From Patiria pectinifera (taxonomy: Eukaryota > Echinodermata > Asteroidea > Valvatida > Asterinidae), in the NCBI GenBank assembly GCA_029964075.1, contig CM057141.1, positions 6,076,001 through 6,140,000 of the forward strand: a stretch of 64,000 nt of DNA. The letters are read 5' to 3'. A model generated the notes under the pieces. That model was not told the DNA's origin. It searched no databases and saw only the letters and a list, made by a program, of their open reading frames with translations. Of this stretch, positions 1 through 9,928 are shown in pieces; within the stretch, counting starts at the first letter, position 1, and every line of letters starts with the position of its first letter. Position numbers and translations under genes: made by a program.

Positions 1-32
1 AGTGTATCAAGTTATTTTATCAGCCATAGGCA

Positions 33-248
33 GTCAATACGGAAGACGGATATATAAGTGCCACTCAATGAGTGTGAATATTTGTTTTGGTGCGTGTGAA
101 AATATTTTTGTACAGCGGCCGCCTCTTATTATGTGGCGGCTGCCACATAAGTCGTCATAAGTGGCGGCCGCTGTATGTACAAATAATATTTTCACACGTA
201 CAAAAAAATATATTCAGACTTGTTGACTATCCGTCTTCCGTAGTCAAT
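33..248. repeat. Inverted-repeat foldback element
   Basis: The two halves are imperfect reverse complements. The left half runs from GTCAATACGGAAGACGG through a GTGTGAAAATATT stretch to a GCGGCCGCC core, and the right half repeats these in reverse order and ends in CCGTCTTCCGTAGTCAATA. This is the structure of a short foldback or MITE-type element. No coding capacity is seen. No target duplication was recognised. Confidence 0.7.
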
Positions 249-340
249 ATAGGCTGGGAATTCTTAAGTGTTGGAAACAGTCTCTTGATTGATTTTGACC
301 GAAAGGACTACTTGTTACAGAAAATAATGTGTGCTTGCAA

Positions 341-440
341 AGGAGGGTATAATTAATAATAAACACTTCTTTTCTGTACTTTACTTTATACATCTGGTAC
401 TTTCGGTGCAAGGCTTTCATCATTTAAAAAAAAATGAATT
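341..440 (+). repeat. Dispersed repeat, copy 1 (copy 2 at 13801-13912)
   Basis: The stretch from AATAAACACTTCTTTTC through CATCTGGTACTTTCGGTGC to the ATGAATTAAAGT end recurs at 13.8 kb in the same orientation, with small substitutions and an AT indel. The type of element is unknown. It lies upstream of gene A. Confidence 0.6.
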
Positions 441-627
441 AAAGTACGTATTCTATTAATCCGCAGAATCAGGAACCACTTTGGCCTGCAAAGAAGACAC
501 TTGCATTGTGTTGACCTTGTGCAGAGAATAAACAGCTTTTATTTTTTTGATTACATATCTGAATGATTTGGAACCAATGATTTTACCCCCTAAAAATAGT
601 TTAGAGCGGCTTTGCATATTTTTATAG

Positions 628-714
628 TGCATGCCGAAAATCTAGTTTTTACCTACCTACCGTGCGAGGCGCCCTTCCTCATCTCCGGCCGGCTCCCAAG
701 TCATCCTGCAAATC
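628..714 (+). repeat. Repeat overlapping the presumed 5' leader of gene A
   Basis: The segment GTGCATGCCGAAAATCTAG through ACCTACCTACCGTGCGAGG to ATCTCCGGCCGGCT recurs at about 15974-16040. It ends only a few bases before the gene A start codon. Part of the 5' leader or core promoter of gene A may therefore derive from a dispersed repeat. No TATA box or initiator could be assigned with confidence. Confidence 0.6.
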
Positions 715-727
715 TCATCGTAAGAAA

Positions 728-809
728 ATGAGTACGAAGCCACGTTTTATGGCGTTATGGCTTGTGTTTTTCATCGTCACTGTATCTTCAAGGGGAGCCA
801 GTGGACAGA
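728..809 (+). CDS. SRCR gene A, exon 1: signal peptide
   Basis: This is the first coding exon of a seven-exon gene (1500-1835, 3285-3605, 6152-6313, 7974-8147, 9715-9836, 11171-11506) with a predicted 510-residue product. The ATG has A at -3 and is followed by a short basic start (MSTKPR), a hydrophobic core (MALWLVFFIVTV) and a likely cleavage region near SRGASGQ, a typical secretory signal peptide. The upstream in-frame extension lies in repeat sequence, so this ATG is preferred. The exon ends in phase 1 at a good donor (ACAGA|GTAAGA), matching the phase of every SRCR exon behind it. The whole gene reads as a type I membrane protein with three SRCR domains; its ligand cannot be told from sequence. 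Confidence 0.8.
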
Positions 810-1499
810 GTAAGAAGTGGAATTTGGAAGCTATTTTGGGGGAAAAAACTTCTGCTTCCTGCATGACACCGCAGAGGTGGCGCGGCGTCTGTATTCTTTT
901 CATTTTCTCTGCAAAATTTGCCCATTTTAACTTTAGTTTTTGAACATAAGCCATTTTGCGAACTGCCATTATTTACTATTTTTTTTGGGGGGGGGGGGGG
1001 GGGGGAGAGGGGAGGGGGGATAATGAAAATACATCCATCAGCATGATCATGCAACTGTAGCTGAGCATGATCGTGATGATGAGATGCCTTTTCATTTTAA
1101 TGCCCCCCCCCCCAATTTTAAAGAGGGCGGTATCTGCAAAATGATTTATGTTAATTGTTATCGCTTTATGACGGCTGATCACTGCAGAAAACTTAGTGAC
1201 TGATGTCTATCATTGTTAATGTATGGAATTCAAATGAGGTTTCGAGAAACAAATTTTGGAGTATTTTCTCAGTGTGAGTGAAGTTGGCCTGAGTTAGCTT
1301 TGCATGTTTTTCTGCACTTGCAAGGACCCTGTCAGGGCAAAACCTCATTTTGAAAAAGTAAACTTGTTAATGAAGATTACAAAAACATATCAGGTGTTAG
1401 ATATTAGGAAAAAAAACAAGACAGTTTTCGTGATTATTTTATCAGTGATGGATGTACAGTTTACAGAAATAACACTGGCAATTTGTTTTACTCCTTTAG
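810..1499 (+). other. Gene A intron 1 with poly-G and poly-C tracts
   Basis: Intron 1 holds a long homopolymer tract (T-run into about 20 G, then G/A) near 970-1020 and a short C-run near 1105. It ends in a pyrimidine-rich acceptor (TTTTACTCCTTTAG). No gene or recognisable element is seen. Confidence 0.7.
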
Positions 1500-1835
1500 T
1501 TGATTATGATGTACGTCTCGTGGGCGGTGACAATGAACTGGAGGGCCGAGTGGAGGTGTACATAGACGGCGTTTGGGGAACCATCTGTGACGATGATTGG
1601 GACATGAGAGAGGCTTATGTGGTGTGTCGTCAGCTCGGATTCGAGAAGGCCGTAGCGGCGATCGAATCGGCAAAGTTTGGCTGGGGGAGCGGCGTTATCG
1701 CTTTGGACGACATGGCATGCACTGGCTTAGAATCCAACCTTGGAGAATGCAAAGCTTCAAATAATGCAAACTGCTTCCATAGCGAAGACGCGGGAGTTCA
1801 ATGCGGTGGTGGCACGACGGATCCAAATGGAGAGG
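1500..1835 (+). CDS. SRCR gene A, exon 2: SRCR domain 1
   Basis: A complete SRCR domain on one phase 1-1 exon of 111 codons plus split codons. Hallmarks in order are [33 protein letters not shown], the GSG loop, the acidic/Cys stretch DDMACTG, LGEC and HSEDAGVQC. Six cysteines are present in the group-A spacing (TIC, VVC, MAC, GEC, ANC, VQC). Acceptor CCTTTAG and donor GAGG|GTATGC both fit phase 1. The run of Gly, Thr and Pro after the last Cys is a short linker to the next domain. SRCR domains commonly bind polyanions, microbial surfaces or matrix proteins, often with metal ions; that role is a family inference. Confidence 0.92.
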
Positions 1836-2570
1836 GTATGCACTAGGGCTTCCTTGCACTTTGAAATAGAGCTTTTGCCGATCGAGTACCCTCCTAGTTT
1901 TATAACCCAAAGTAATATGTCTGTTAATATGTTAAGGAAAAGTTTCAAAATCAGACAAGCCCAATTTTGTGTAGACCTCACAGTGACCAGAGAATGGCCA
2001 ATGGGCACAAAGCCTGAGCTTCTTTGCGTCAGCGTCAGGCGTCATCGGTACTGCATTCAAATGGCTGGTCCAAGGGGTCATCCCACCTCTCCCTTTTCAA
2101 AAGGGGGGGGGGGGGGGGTCTATAGCCAAGTAATTTGGACTCGCTTGATTCATCGTACAGGTATACATGGCTGGTTTGGTACATAGTCTTTTTGACCAAT
2201 ATGTACAGTTGGTTGTACATAACTGTCTATAGATACACATTCGGTCATTTCACGCCAAGGAAACCAGAATGAAGTGCTTGCCTGATGGGCCATATTGGCT
2301 TCTGACAGATATTAATCTCTTGCTACAATATGAAAATAATAATAATAATACCGGAGAATCCACCAACAAATAGGTACTCAAGGTGCTGGAAATTATGTCT
2401 TTTAATGAAGACAGATAAATGAAGTTATGAGAAAATATAGGGGGTTAGGGTAATTCAATTTAGTGGAAACAGTGGATGGTGCTTTTCGACCCTTTTGTAG
2501 AGGTCCTGTGGGGAGAAACACCCACTAGTTTGCGCACGTATGGCGCGAAGTACATGTACGACGACTATAT
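1836..2570 (+). other. Gene A intron 2, left part
   Basis: Non-coding. It contains a G-run of about 16 near 2103-2118 and a short AAT repeat near 2338. No recognisable gene or element was found before the TTAA-flanked MITE that follows. Confidence 0.6.
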
Positions 2571-3109
2571 TTAAAGGTATAGTCCATCATTTGTAATTTG
2601 TGCATTTTGTTCGTTTGAAGCAACAAAAGTGCTCAAAATCCAAAGAAGGGTGCTGAACAACTAACCTGATGAAGTTTCAGCTCAGCTTCAGCTGTCTATT
2701 TCGAGAAAAACAACATTCTAGGATCTCAAAAAGTTGCTGAATCATGTTTTCAATTGGGCCTTAATTCAGCGTCCTAGACACGTTCCCACTAGCCGATTGC
2801 AGCTACGCAATGTCACGTACCGATACGACGAATTATAGCAACCACGCACGCGTGTGCGTCGTGTCAAGGCTTGCGCGCTCTTCGCCGAATAGAAAAGCGA
2901 ACTACTAACGTAAATTTCCAATGGTGCTTCTTAAGACGCACCATTGGAAAGGCCTTCTTTCGTTGATTTCTTCAAAATGACAGCTTGCCAGAAAGAATAA
3001 TTTCACAGGGAGTTAAGTCACCTTACTATCTTTTAACCAAGTATGTTTTTCAACAATAATCACACCAGTTACTTTTTGGATAGCTGCAAATGATGGACTC
3101 TGGCTTTAA
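2571..3109. mobile_element. TTAA-flanked MITE, copy 1 of 3
   Basis: The element is bounded by TTAA on both sides (2571-2574 and 3106-3109). Its ends are inverted repeats, AGGTATAGTCCATCATTTG on the left and CAAATGATGGACTCTGGCT on the right. An internal hairpin, TTTCCAATGGTGC with GCACCATTGGAAA, lies near 2919-2951. Related copies lie at 30090-30613 and 31599-33824. A TTAA target duplication is typical of piggyBac-type elements, so this is probably a non-autonomous member. It has no coding capacity and lies in intron 2 of gene A. Confidence 0.75.
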
Positions 3110-3284
3110 ATGCACGCAAGCCCATTGGATTGGTGTCCTCGTTTCAGTTTGAGCCATCATAAGCAATGCACTGGAATGTCCCTCCCTGTGATCACCCTAA
3201 ACTCTCCTTGTGCAACTGGGAAGGGTTTGCTTTAACACGCAGGGAGTTGAAAATATTCCCTGTTTTTTTCCTCCTAAGTTTTAG

Positions 3285-3605
3285 ATCGTTACAAGATCAG
3301 ACTAGTCAATGGGGGCAGCCTCCTGCAAGGCAGAGTGGAGGTATACGATGGGCGTTGGGGAACCGTTTGCGATAGCTACTGGGACATGGACGATGCTCAA
3401 GTGGTGTGTAGGCAGCTTGGTTACGGAGACGCGGTCAATGCGTGGAAGGAGAACCATCTCAGCACTGACTGGTTTCGGGGACCCATTGTGTACAATGTGC
3501 AATGTCTAGGTGACGAGAATTACCTTCAGGAGTGCCAGCTGTCCAACACTGGATCCTGCCGCGATAGTCAGGACGCCGGCGTCACCTGCAGTGGGACAGA
3601 TCCAG
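3285..3605 (+). CDS. SRCR gene A, exon 3: SRCR domain 2
   Basis: A second complete SRCR domain on a phase 1-1 exon of 106 codons. Motifs seen are [36 protein letters not shown], a tryptophan-rich loop in place of the usual FGxGSG (STDWFRGP), NVQCLGDENYLQEC and DAGVTC. Six cysteines follow the group-A pattern. Acceptor is TAAGTTTTAG and donor CCAG|GTATCA. The missing FGxGSG glycine loop distinguishes it from domain 1 and from the gene B domains. Confidence 0.92.
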
Positions 3606-4860
3606 GTATCAAGAGTTTTCTTTGTAGGTTGGATTTCAAACACTCCTGCAGCATATCAAGTGGGTGAAAATTGAATGCTTCATATTATTGTCATTATTCT
3701 ATAATTCTTGGTGATAGACCCAAGGATTTCTCAAAAGCGCCCTAGGTACTGTAGCTTGCAAGCCTGAAGAAACCTGTAGAGAAGAGGCATTGCATGTTCA
3801 GGTTTAGAGGTTGGGGGGGGGGGACCCCCGTGAAGGGTGAAGGGTATTTTGGGGGGAAGCCACGTAATCAGGTTGGGACTGAAAACCCAATCCACATGTG
3901 GACCAGGGCACAATGTTCTAGCCAGGCATTACATGAAAATAGCGCTATCACCCGCTACGCTTTCGCAAATAAGCCCTGCACTTAAGTCGCGCTACTCATT
4001 TCCCCTACACTGTAAATTTTGCTTGCTTGAAATTTTTTTTCTGCTTTCGTTTGTTCATATATTCGCGGCGGCTTCAAAATTGTGTACTGGCCATACATAA
4101 AAGTGACCGGATCTTTGGAATAAACCATGATTCAACCACACGTTTCCCGTATGATTCTACCTTGATGCCATTCATACGAACATGTACGTAGGCATTCGCT
4201 ATGAAAAGCACATGCTGTTTTGTGCTGTGTAGATCCCGCGCGATGTACAACAGTGCCATACACAGAGCTCTGTGGATCACACCATTTGCCATCTAGGAGT
4301 GTTCTTTCTTAAGTACAATTTACCAGCATAGCCACTTCTTCAAAAATACAAGTAATACTTTTTGTACAGTCCGAAACATTTTCTTGTTCCAAAATAAGTT
4401 CTTCAACATCGCAATGTAAAGAATTTTTTTCCAGAAACGAGGTGAAACTCCACACAAAAAAAGATTGAAGCACCCCTTACGTTATCAATGGATGATCCAT
4501 CCATTAAATGACAATTTGTTGAATTTCTTTCGAAGAAAGTAGAGATCGAAAAGTTGCATTTTTCACGTTACTGATCATTGCATGTAGATGTAAATGTTCA
4601 AGCAATTTGTTCTCGCAGTTTAAATACTTTGGACAAAACATTGCGGAACTAGTAGGTAACATCAGAAAGCATCCTTGCAACAATTTACATACGTCATAAA
4701 AACTGGTACAATCCCTTTTCAAAAATAAGACAATAAAAAAATGCAGATGAAAATACATGGTTTTTAACTTTGAGTACTGAGAAGAAACTTTATAAAAGCA
4801 ATAGTACATTTGAAACAATTAAATGAAACAAATACTCTCCTCATAATTCAAAAACTTCTG
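3606..4860 (+). other. Gene A intron 3, left part
   Basis: AT-rich intronic sequence with a G-run near 3812-3820. No supportable exon, RNA gene or delimited repeat was seen. Confidence 0.55.
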
Positions 4861-4861
4861 C

Positions 4862-5010
4862 TCCAAACATTCAGAGGAAAGTGGCCAGGAATCACCTCAG
4901 ATGGCACCACAGAGCATCTAGAATCCAAAATTTTCCCCGGACCCAACGCCATAAGGGCTAGGAAGTCCTGGGAGCAAACTGCCCCAACGCTATAATTTCA
5001 CCACCCTGAC
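4862..5010 (-). repeat. Diverged relative of the CAAGGGCGGATCC hAT-like MITE
   Basis: The stretch with CACCTCAGATGGCACCACAG and AGCATCTAGAATCCAAAA matches the interior of the better preserved copy at 55071-55384. The termini are not preserved, so only a decayed fragment remains. Confidence 0.55.
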
Positions 5011-5014
5011 TAAA

Positions 5015-5080
5015 ACACTGCCTGGCAGGAATCGAACCCGGGTGGTAGCAGGAAAGGACCACTGCGCAAACCTGACTCCC
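5015..5080 (-). repeat. tRNA-derived SINE head (relic)
   Basis: On the minus strand the sequence contains an A-box-like TTGCGCAGTGGTC followed by a perfect B box GGTTCGATTCC at tRNA-like spacing. This is an internal RNA polymerase III promoter as found in tRNA-derived SINEs. The remaining bases do not fold into a convincing tRNA, so a SINE fragment is preferred over a functional tRNA gene. Confidence 0.55.
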
Positions 5081-5123
5081 AATGCTTATTTTACTTACTT
5101 TCTATTTCTGATATAATTTTTAT

Positions 5124-5210
5124 GCCCCACGGCGAAGCCGAAGGGGCATATTGTTTCCGCCTTGTCCTTCTGTGGGTGGGTGTGTGGGTGTGTGGGTGTC
5201 CGGATAAATC
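5124..5210 (+). repeat. GGGGCATA hairpin and GTGTGGG microsatellite at the head of a tandem array
   Basis: A short inverted repeat (TGCCCC...GGGGCA around a CGGCGAAGCCG core) is followed by repeats of GTGTGGGTG. It sits directly before the 145-bp tandem array and probably belongs to the same repeat family. Confidence 0.5.
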
Positions 5211-5212
5211 GT

Positions 5213-5938
5213 GTCAGCGCGATAACTTGAGAAATACTTAACATATGAACTTCAAATTTGGTTTGTGAAGTGTCCTTGGTAATCCTAAGAAGCCTTTTGC
5301 ATTTGGGGCCAAAAGGCCAAAGGTCAAGTTCACAGTGGCTAAAACAATAGAAATCTTGTCAGCGCGATAACTTGAGAAATACTGAACATATGAACTTCAA
5401 ATTTGGTTTGTGGAGTGTTCTTGGTAATCCTAAGAAGCCTTTTGCATTTGGGGCCAAAAGGCCAAAGGTCAAGTTCACAGTGGCTAAAACAATAGAATTC
5501 TTGTCAGTGGTGTAACTTGAGAAATACTTAACATATGAACTTCAAATTTGGTTTGTGGATTGTTCTTGGTAATCCTAAGAAGCCTTTTGCATTTGGGGCC
5601 AAAAGGCCGAAGGTCAAGTACACAGTGGCTAAAACAATAGAAATCTTGTCAGTGTGATAACTTGAGAAATACTTAACATATGAACTTCAAATTTGGTTTG
5701 TGGAGTGTTCTTGGTAATCCTAAGAAGCCTTTTGCATTTGGGGCCAAAAGGCCAAAGGTCAAGTTCACAGTGGCTAAAACAATAGAAATCTTGTCAGCGC
5801 GATAACTTGAGAAATACTTAACATATGAACTTCAAATTTGGTTTGTGGATTGTTCTTGGTAATCCTAAGAAGCCTATTGAATTTGGGGCCAAAAGGTCAA
5901 GGGTCAAGTTCACAGTGGCTAAAACAATAGAAATCTTG
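5213..5938 (+). repeat. 145-bp tandem repeat, five copies
   Basis: Five head-to-tail units begin at 5213, 5358, 5503, 5648 and 5793, an exact 145-bp period. Each carries GCGATAACTTGAGAAATAC, CAAATTTGGTTTGTG, GGGGCCAAAAGG and CACAGTGGCTAAAAC. Units differ by only a few substitutions, so the array is young or homogenised. The period is close to a nucleosomal length. No open frame runs through it. Confidence 0.9.
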
Positions 5939-6151
5939 TATTTATTCTGAGATTATAGGGATTAGGGATTAATTCATGCAAAACCTACAGAAGACACTAA
6001 TGCTGTCAATGAATGTTCCGTGTGACCAAGGTACATGTAAGTTGATGTTAAAAGAGTGGTGTTATGTCATGGGAACAGTCATGGTTGCGGGGCATTTGTG
6101 TTTGTAAACACACCTGACTTGCTTGTTTTTTTCTTTTGGCTGTCTTTCAAG

Positions 6152-6313
6152 ACAACGGCAAAGTTCAGCTTATGCATGGCGGGGAGGAGTCAGCAGGTCG
6201 TGTCGTTATTTACTTTGAAGGGGAGTTGGGCACAATCTGTGATATTGGCTGGACTTGGGTCAACAGCGATGTGCTCTGCAAAGAACTTGGATTTGCTGCT
6301 TCCAAAATGTATG
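6152..6313 (+). CDS. SRCR gene A, exon 4: SRCR domain 3, N-terminal half
   Basis: This phase 1-1 exon of 53 codons begins DNGKVQLMHGGEESAGR and includes the first two domain cysteines in LGTICDIGW and VLCKELGF. It stops after SKMYG, so the SRCR fold is completed only by the next exon. Acceptor TCTTTCAAG and donor TATG|GTTGGT fit the phase. The split position and the VLCKELG motif match the membrane-proximal domain of gene B (VVCKELG at 31.0 kb), showing that the two exons descend from one ancestor. Confidence 0.88.
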
Positions 6314-7265
6314 GTTGGTTACTTTTCCACGTTTCATTATTTTGAATTCCAGAAATTTGCAGCCTCGACTCCATGGGCGCTTGCACGTTCCTTCACTAAC
6401 CCCTGGCCGTGATGTACATGTAAACGATGCTGACTGGCTATTCAGAGCGTACTGCTCAGGCATTTTGAAGACTGCATCAGCCGGGCGCACCCATAATATT
6501 CGTCACGTACGAATATTCAAAACTGCGCGATGCCTGTACGATATGGATTATGGCAGCCTCGTTTTTCGCTTAAAAAAACCCTGAATCTGCGGTTGTAAAG
6601 GGACGAAAGGGGTACGTACCTTTTCTAAATAACGCAAATAAGGCAAATAACCTTTGCTAAATAACGCAACGTCCAAACCTTATGTTTGAAAGCATTGATT
6701 CTTCAAAAACATAACTTTCAACATTTTAAAGATGGCGTCGGCGCGTAAAACGGATAAACTGCAGCCTTATTATAATGTGCCATATTTTGACACATTTAAA
6801 TTACACAATTCCAGGGGTTGAGATCGGGCATGATGGGAAACAACATGGCGCAGCAAGATCTCGTACCCATGGGAACGAGGTTGAGAAATTTGTGCATCCT
6901 GAATGGAGAGTAAACAAAAAAAACCAATTACGTCGGTAAAGTGCAAAATCCAATACCGAATCTTTTCACGGTTCGTCCTTATACAAATGATTTCCTTTAA
7001 CTGCTTTTAGTTTTCTTCTCCTCGATCTACCTTGTTTTGTGCCCAGGCAGTACAGACGGATTAAGACGTCAAGGTTGTGTTGGCCGTTGTGCACGGCCTA
7101 TTGTTGTACAATTTACTCTCCAAATACTGTTGAAATCATTCTTGGGAATCAGTGTTTGGGGCGTTTGGCTGTTTATCAGAAGTTGGCTGGAAAATTTTGC
7201 ATTTTGAAAGTTTCAAAATTTTCAGCAAAATTAAACCCATCCCGAACTTGGTTCTTGGTTCTTGG
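6314..7265 (+). other. Gene A intron 4, left part
   Basis: Non-coding sequence with no element that could be delimited. Short open frames here have no domain similarity and no matching splice phase. Confidence 0.5.
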
Positions 7266-7267
7266 TT

Positions 7268-7480
7268 GGTTCTTCTCCTAAATACTCCACGTGGGAGTTT
7301 ATACAGGAGGCCAGAAACACCGGGGCAAACCCCTTCTCTTAGCGATAAGTGTTTACTGGGTTCTTTTACGTGCATTTATACAACACACGGGACCTATGGT
7401 TAAGTGCCTTGCTTAAGAGCACAAGTGTCCGCCGGCGGGCTCGAACCCACGTCACCGTTGCCTCTGAAACACAAGAACAC
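7268..7480 (-). repeat. tRNA-derived SINE fragment
   Basis: The minus strand carries a B-box-like GGGTTCGAGCCCG followed by GTGCTCTTAAGCAAGGCACT, a combination typical of invertebrate and fish tRNA-derived SINEs. No clear A box was recognised, so the 5' end is uncertain. Confidence 0.5.
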
Positions 7481-7740
7481 CAGAAACTGGTTAAACCATT
7501 GCATTAACTTAATGAAAACTTGGCAGTACACTTTGCTTCAAGTTAAAAGAGTGTTGTGTGTTGCAGCTGTAGTGGTTCAGGCGCGTATTCCAAAAAACAC
7601 TCACAACTTGAATTTGATCATGTGTAAAAATCAGCGACATCTTCATGCGAGCTTCAGGTGCCGTTTACAATGCTTTATAATGTCTTTGCTGGTGGGCTCC
7701 CCCGACTCCCTCTCTTTGTGACTGATGAGGGGCGGGGGGA

Positions 7741-7880
7741 CAAGGGTGGATCCAGAACACAATTTTTTTGGGGGTGGGGGGACCAAAAAAAATGTTAGTC
7801 CCCAAAAATGTTTTTGAGGAAAAGATGGTGGTGTACTCATTGCCTGCCTTTATTGCGACGTCCCCCTGGATCCGCCCTGG
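7741..7880. mobile_element. Internally deleted hAT-like MITE (CAAGGGYGGATCC family)
   Basis: The left end CAAGGGTGGATCCAGAACAC and the right end CTGGATCCGCCCT are the inverted termini of the family seen intact at 20071-20370 and 55071-55384. The interior is shortened to a central piece including GATGGTGGTGTACTCATTGC. The right flank is a long G-run, so the target duplication cannot be read. Confidence 0.7.
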
Positions 7881-7973
7881 GGGGGGGGGGGGGGGTTTCA
7901 ACTGTGCATAGCAGCACAGTGATCGTTTTGATCATGATCATGATGGCCCTGTAATTTCTTTTTTACTTTGCAG

Positions 7974-8147
7974 ATGGCATCAAGTACAACTCATTCCTTA
8001 TATATATGACGGAAGTCCTGTTGGAGAGTGTCAATTGTGTAGGCGACGAGCAAAGACTCGTCCAGTGTAGTCATAGTGGCTGGGGCAACAGCGACTGCGA
8101 TCATTCCAGAGATGTCTGGGTCCGATGCGTCCAGGAAAGCCCTGATC
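7974..8147 (+). CDS. SRCR gene A, exon 5: SRCR domain 3, C-terminal half
   Basis: The exon completes the split SRCR domain with ESVNCVGDEQRLVQC and WGNSDCDHSRDVWVRC, supplying the last four of six cysteines. The ending xCxHxxDVWVxC is shared with the equivalent exon of gene B at 29.5 kb. Acceptor TTACTTTGCAG is strong; donor GATC|GTAATA is weaker but gives the phase 1 needed to join the transmembrane exon. The domain is membrane-proximal. Confidence 0.88.
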
Positions 8148-9233
8148 GTAATAATATATTAACCTTCCTATGCAAACATACATTTGTGCAAAGTTGTCCT
8201 TTCAGTCAAAATCAATCAAGCGATTGTTTTTCAAAGGAGGCTTGACTAGCTGTGACTGTTAATGTAACTTGAGACAGCTATGCTTTGACTGCAGGCCAGC
8301 TGGGCCTACCAATTGCCTGCTTTTGTCTGTTGACTGGATTTGACTAGTCACAGCGCTTGCGTGAAACATGATCTGACTGCTGGTGACTAGTCTGTGGAAA
8401 AGGCATGGCAGGGGGAATTTTTTTTTGACTGTCTATAACTGTTCAGACAGCAGGAGGGTCAAAATCATGCACTGACTAGAGGCGACTCATACTCAGCATG
8501 AAAGTGTTGAAGCGAATTTGAGGACTTGGTTAATTAAGGATTTGTCCCGACAGCCCCAAACCCTACAATTATCACATCAGTAGTGCAATTGAACAAAGCT
8601 GTTTGTAATTATTACTATATTCACAGTCTGTGAAAAAGCTGTAATTGTTCCTATGCGTGGCCCAATCACCCTGCGCTTTATTTTGCACTAACTGTGTCTC
8701 AAGACTTTAACTGGTGTGAAAATGTAGCTTGAGATGTCTCTTTGGTTGTATTCTCTATCATGCACTTCTTTGAGTGCAAAATAACTTGCCATAATCGGAC
8801 GGAATGTGCAATTAACATTGAGCTAATATACTGCCCGTAATCTCCAGCTTGTGTAATTTAAAGACGATATATCTCCTTGACGTATGCTTGCCATGATGCT
8901 CATTGTGTTAAAGATGTACCGTTTGTACACCCTGAAAGAGAGACTTCTGTTCCCGAATTGTTATTTTTCTAGCGTTACAAAAGTTATTCAGAATGGGGCA
9001 TTGACTTGAACAGATTGGCTCATGTTTTGTGGACAAAGAAACTTGACAAGTGATGAATTATTTACGACCCAAAAATACTTCACCTTGTGCTAGGTAGACC
9101 GGTTCCCAGCCCCCTTTCAGAATTGACAATGCGGGGACCAGAAACCAGGCTACTCACAGGGGTGATCTATAGGTCTGGAAAAGCAACCCCCCCCCCCAAA
9201 AAAAGTAGAAAAAAAAATATTTTTGAAGTTTTG
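8148..9233 (+). other. Gene A intron 5, left part
   Basis: Intronic sequence rich in GACTAG and TGACT words near 8240-8500, with a C-run at 9188. No gene or clear repeat boundaries are visible. Confidence 0.5.
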
Positions 9234-9606
9234 TTAGGCCACAAAAAAAAAGTCTCCAGTTTCTGGTATGCGCGCGTTGCCGTAGCCATGCGCGTCGGCA
9301 AAATGAAAAAGTTTTTTTTTCAATGAAAGATGATGTCTCAAAACCGCCAAACTCACTGGTTTGACTGGAATCCTGCTGCTGCACAATTTTAACGTGTTTT
9401 TAGATGGGGTTATGATCGAGAATAAGCTCTGTGTGGCCTCTCTGGACTCCCATATATTTTCACTAAATTTAGTCGGGCACCATTTGCAGTCATCAGCTGA
9501 CATTTGAAGCAAAAAAGTCAGGGGAAAAAGAAAAAAAAGCCGCGTCACCGCACCACTTTTTGGGCAAGCTCCATACCAGAAACCGGAGACTTTTTTTTTT
9601 ATCTTA
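9234..9606. mobile_element. TTA-flanked MITE, copy 1 of 2
   Basis: The element is flanked by TTA at 9234-9236 and 9604-9606. Its ends are inverted copies of AAAAAGTCTCCRGTTTCTGG. A second copy in opposite orientation lies at 26455-26826 with TAA flanks. Three-base TWA target duplications are characteristic of PIF/Harbinger elements, so this is a probable non-autonomous member about 367 bp long. It sits just upstream of the transmembrane exon. Confidence 0.75.
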
Positions 9607-9714
9607 GTGCCCAGAATACAAAAAAAGTTACGCCATGCCAGAAAAAAATGAATTTGTTGAAGATCACGATGGTATTTCTAAGAATTGATCTTATGATTTC
9701 TGCAATTTTCACAG

Positions 9715-9836
9715 CTCCCTTGCTATCACCTAGTGAACTTGCCGGTGTTCTGGTTGGAAGCATCACCGGTTTCTTCCTGCTATTGTGCTTATGCATAGGA
9801 TGGTTAACGGCAAAAAAACCCAGCACAGCGACGCAG
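9715..9836 (+). CDS. SRCR gene A, exon 6: transmembrane segment
   Basis: After a short juxtamembrane stretch (PPLLSPSE), a hydrophobic run of about 22 residues from LAGVLVG to LCLCIGWL forms one membrane span. It is followed by TAKKPSTATQ, whose lysines fit the positive-inside rule for a type I protein. The exon enters in phase 1 (acceptor TTTTCACAG) and leaves in phase 0 (ACGCAG|GTGAGA). The gene B transmembrane exon shows the same phase change. Confidence 0.88.
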
Positions 9837-9928
9837 GTGAGATCCGCCATCCCAGTCAAGAAATATTAGCTTTGGTTTGGTGTAGTTACATGTATATCAG
9901 GCTTCTGCATCTATGGTGCAATTAATTG

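Noticed and set aside
662-943. Longer gene A start, upstream of the ATG at 728
   Set aside because: The upstream codons fall in a dispersed repeat and lack an ATG; the ATG at 728 gives a normal signal peptide and good -3 base.
5015-5080. Functional tRNA gene
   Set aside because: A and B boxes are present but the sequence does not form a full cloverleaf; SINE relic preferred.
5213-5938. CRISPR-like array
   Set aside because: Five complete 145-bp head-to-tail units without distinct spacers; ordinary eukaryotic tandem repeat.
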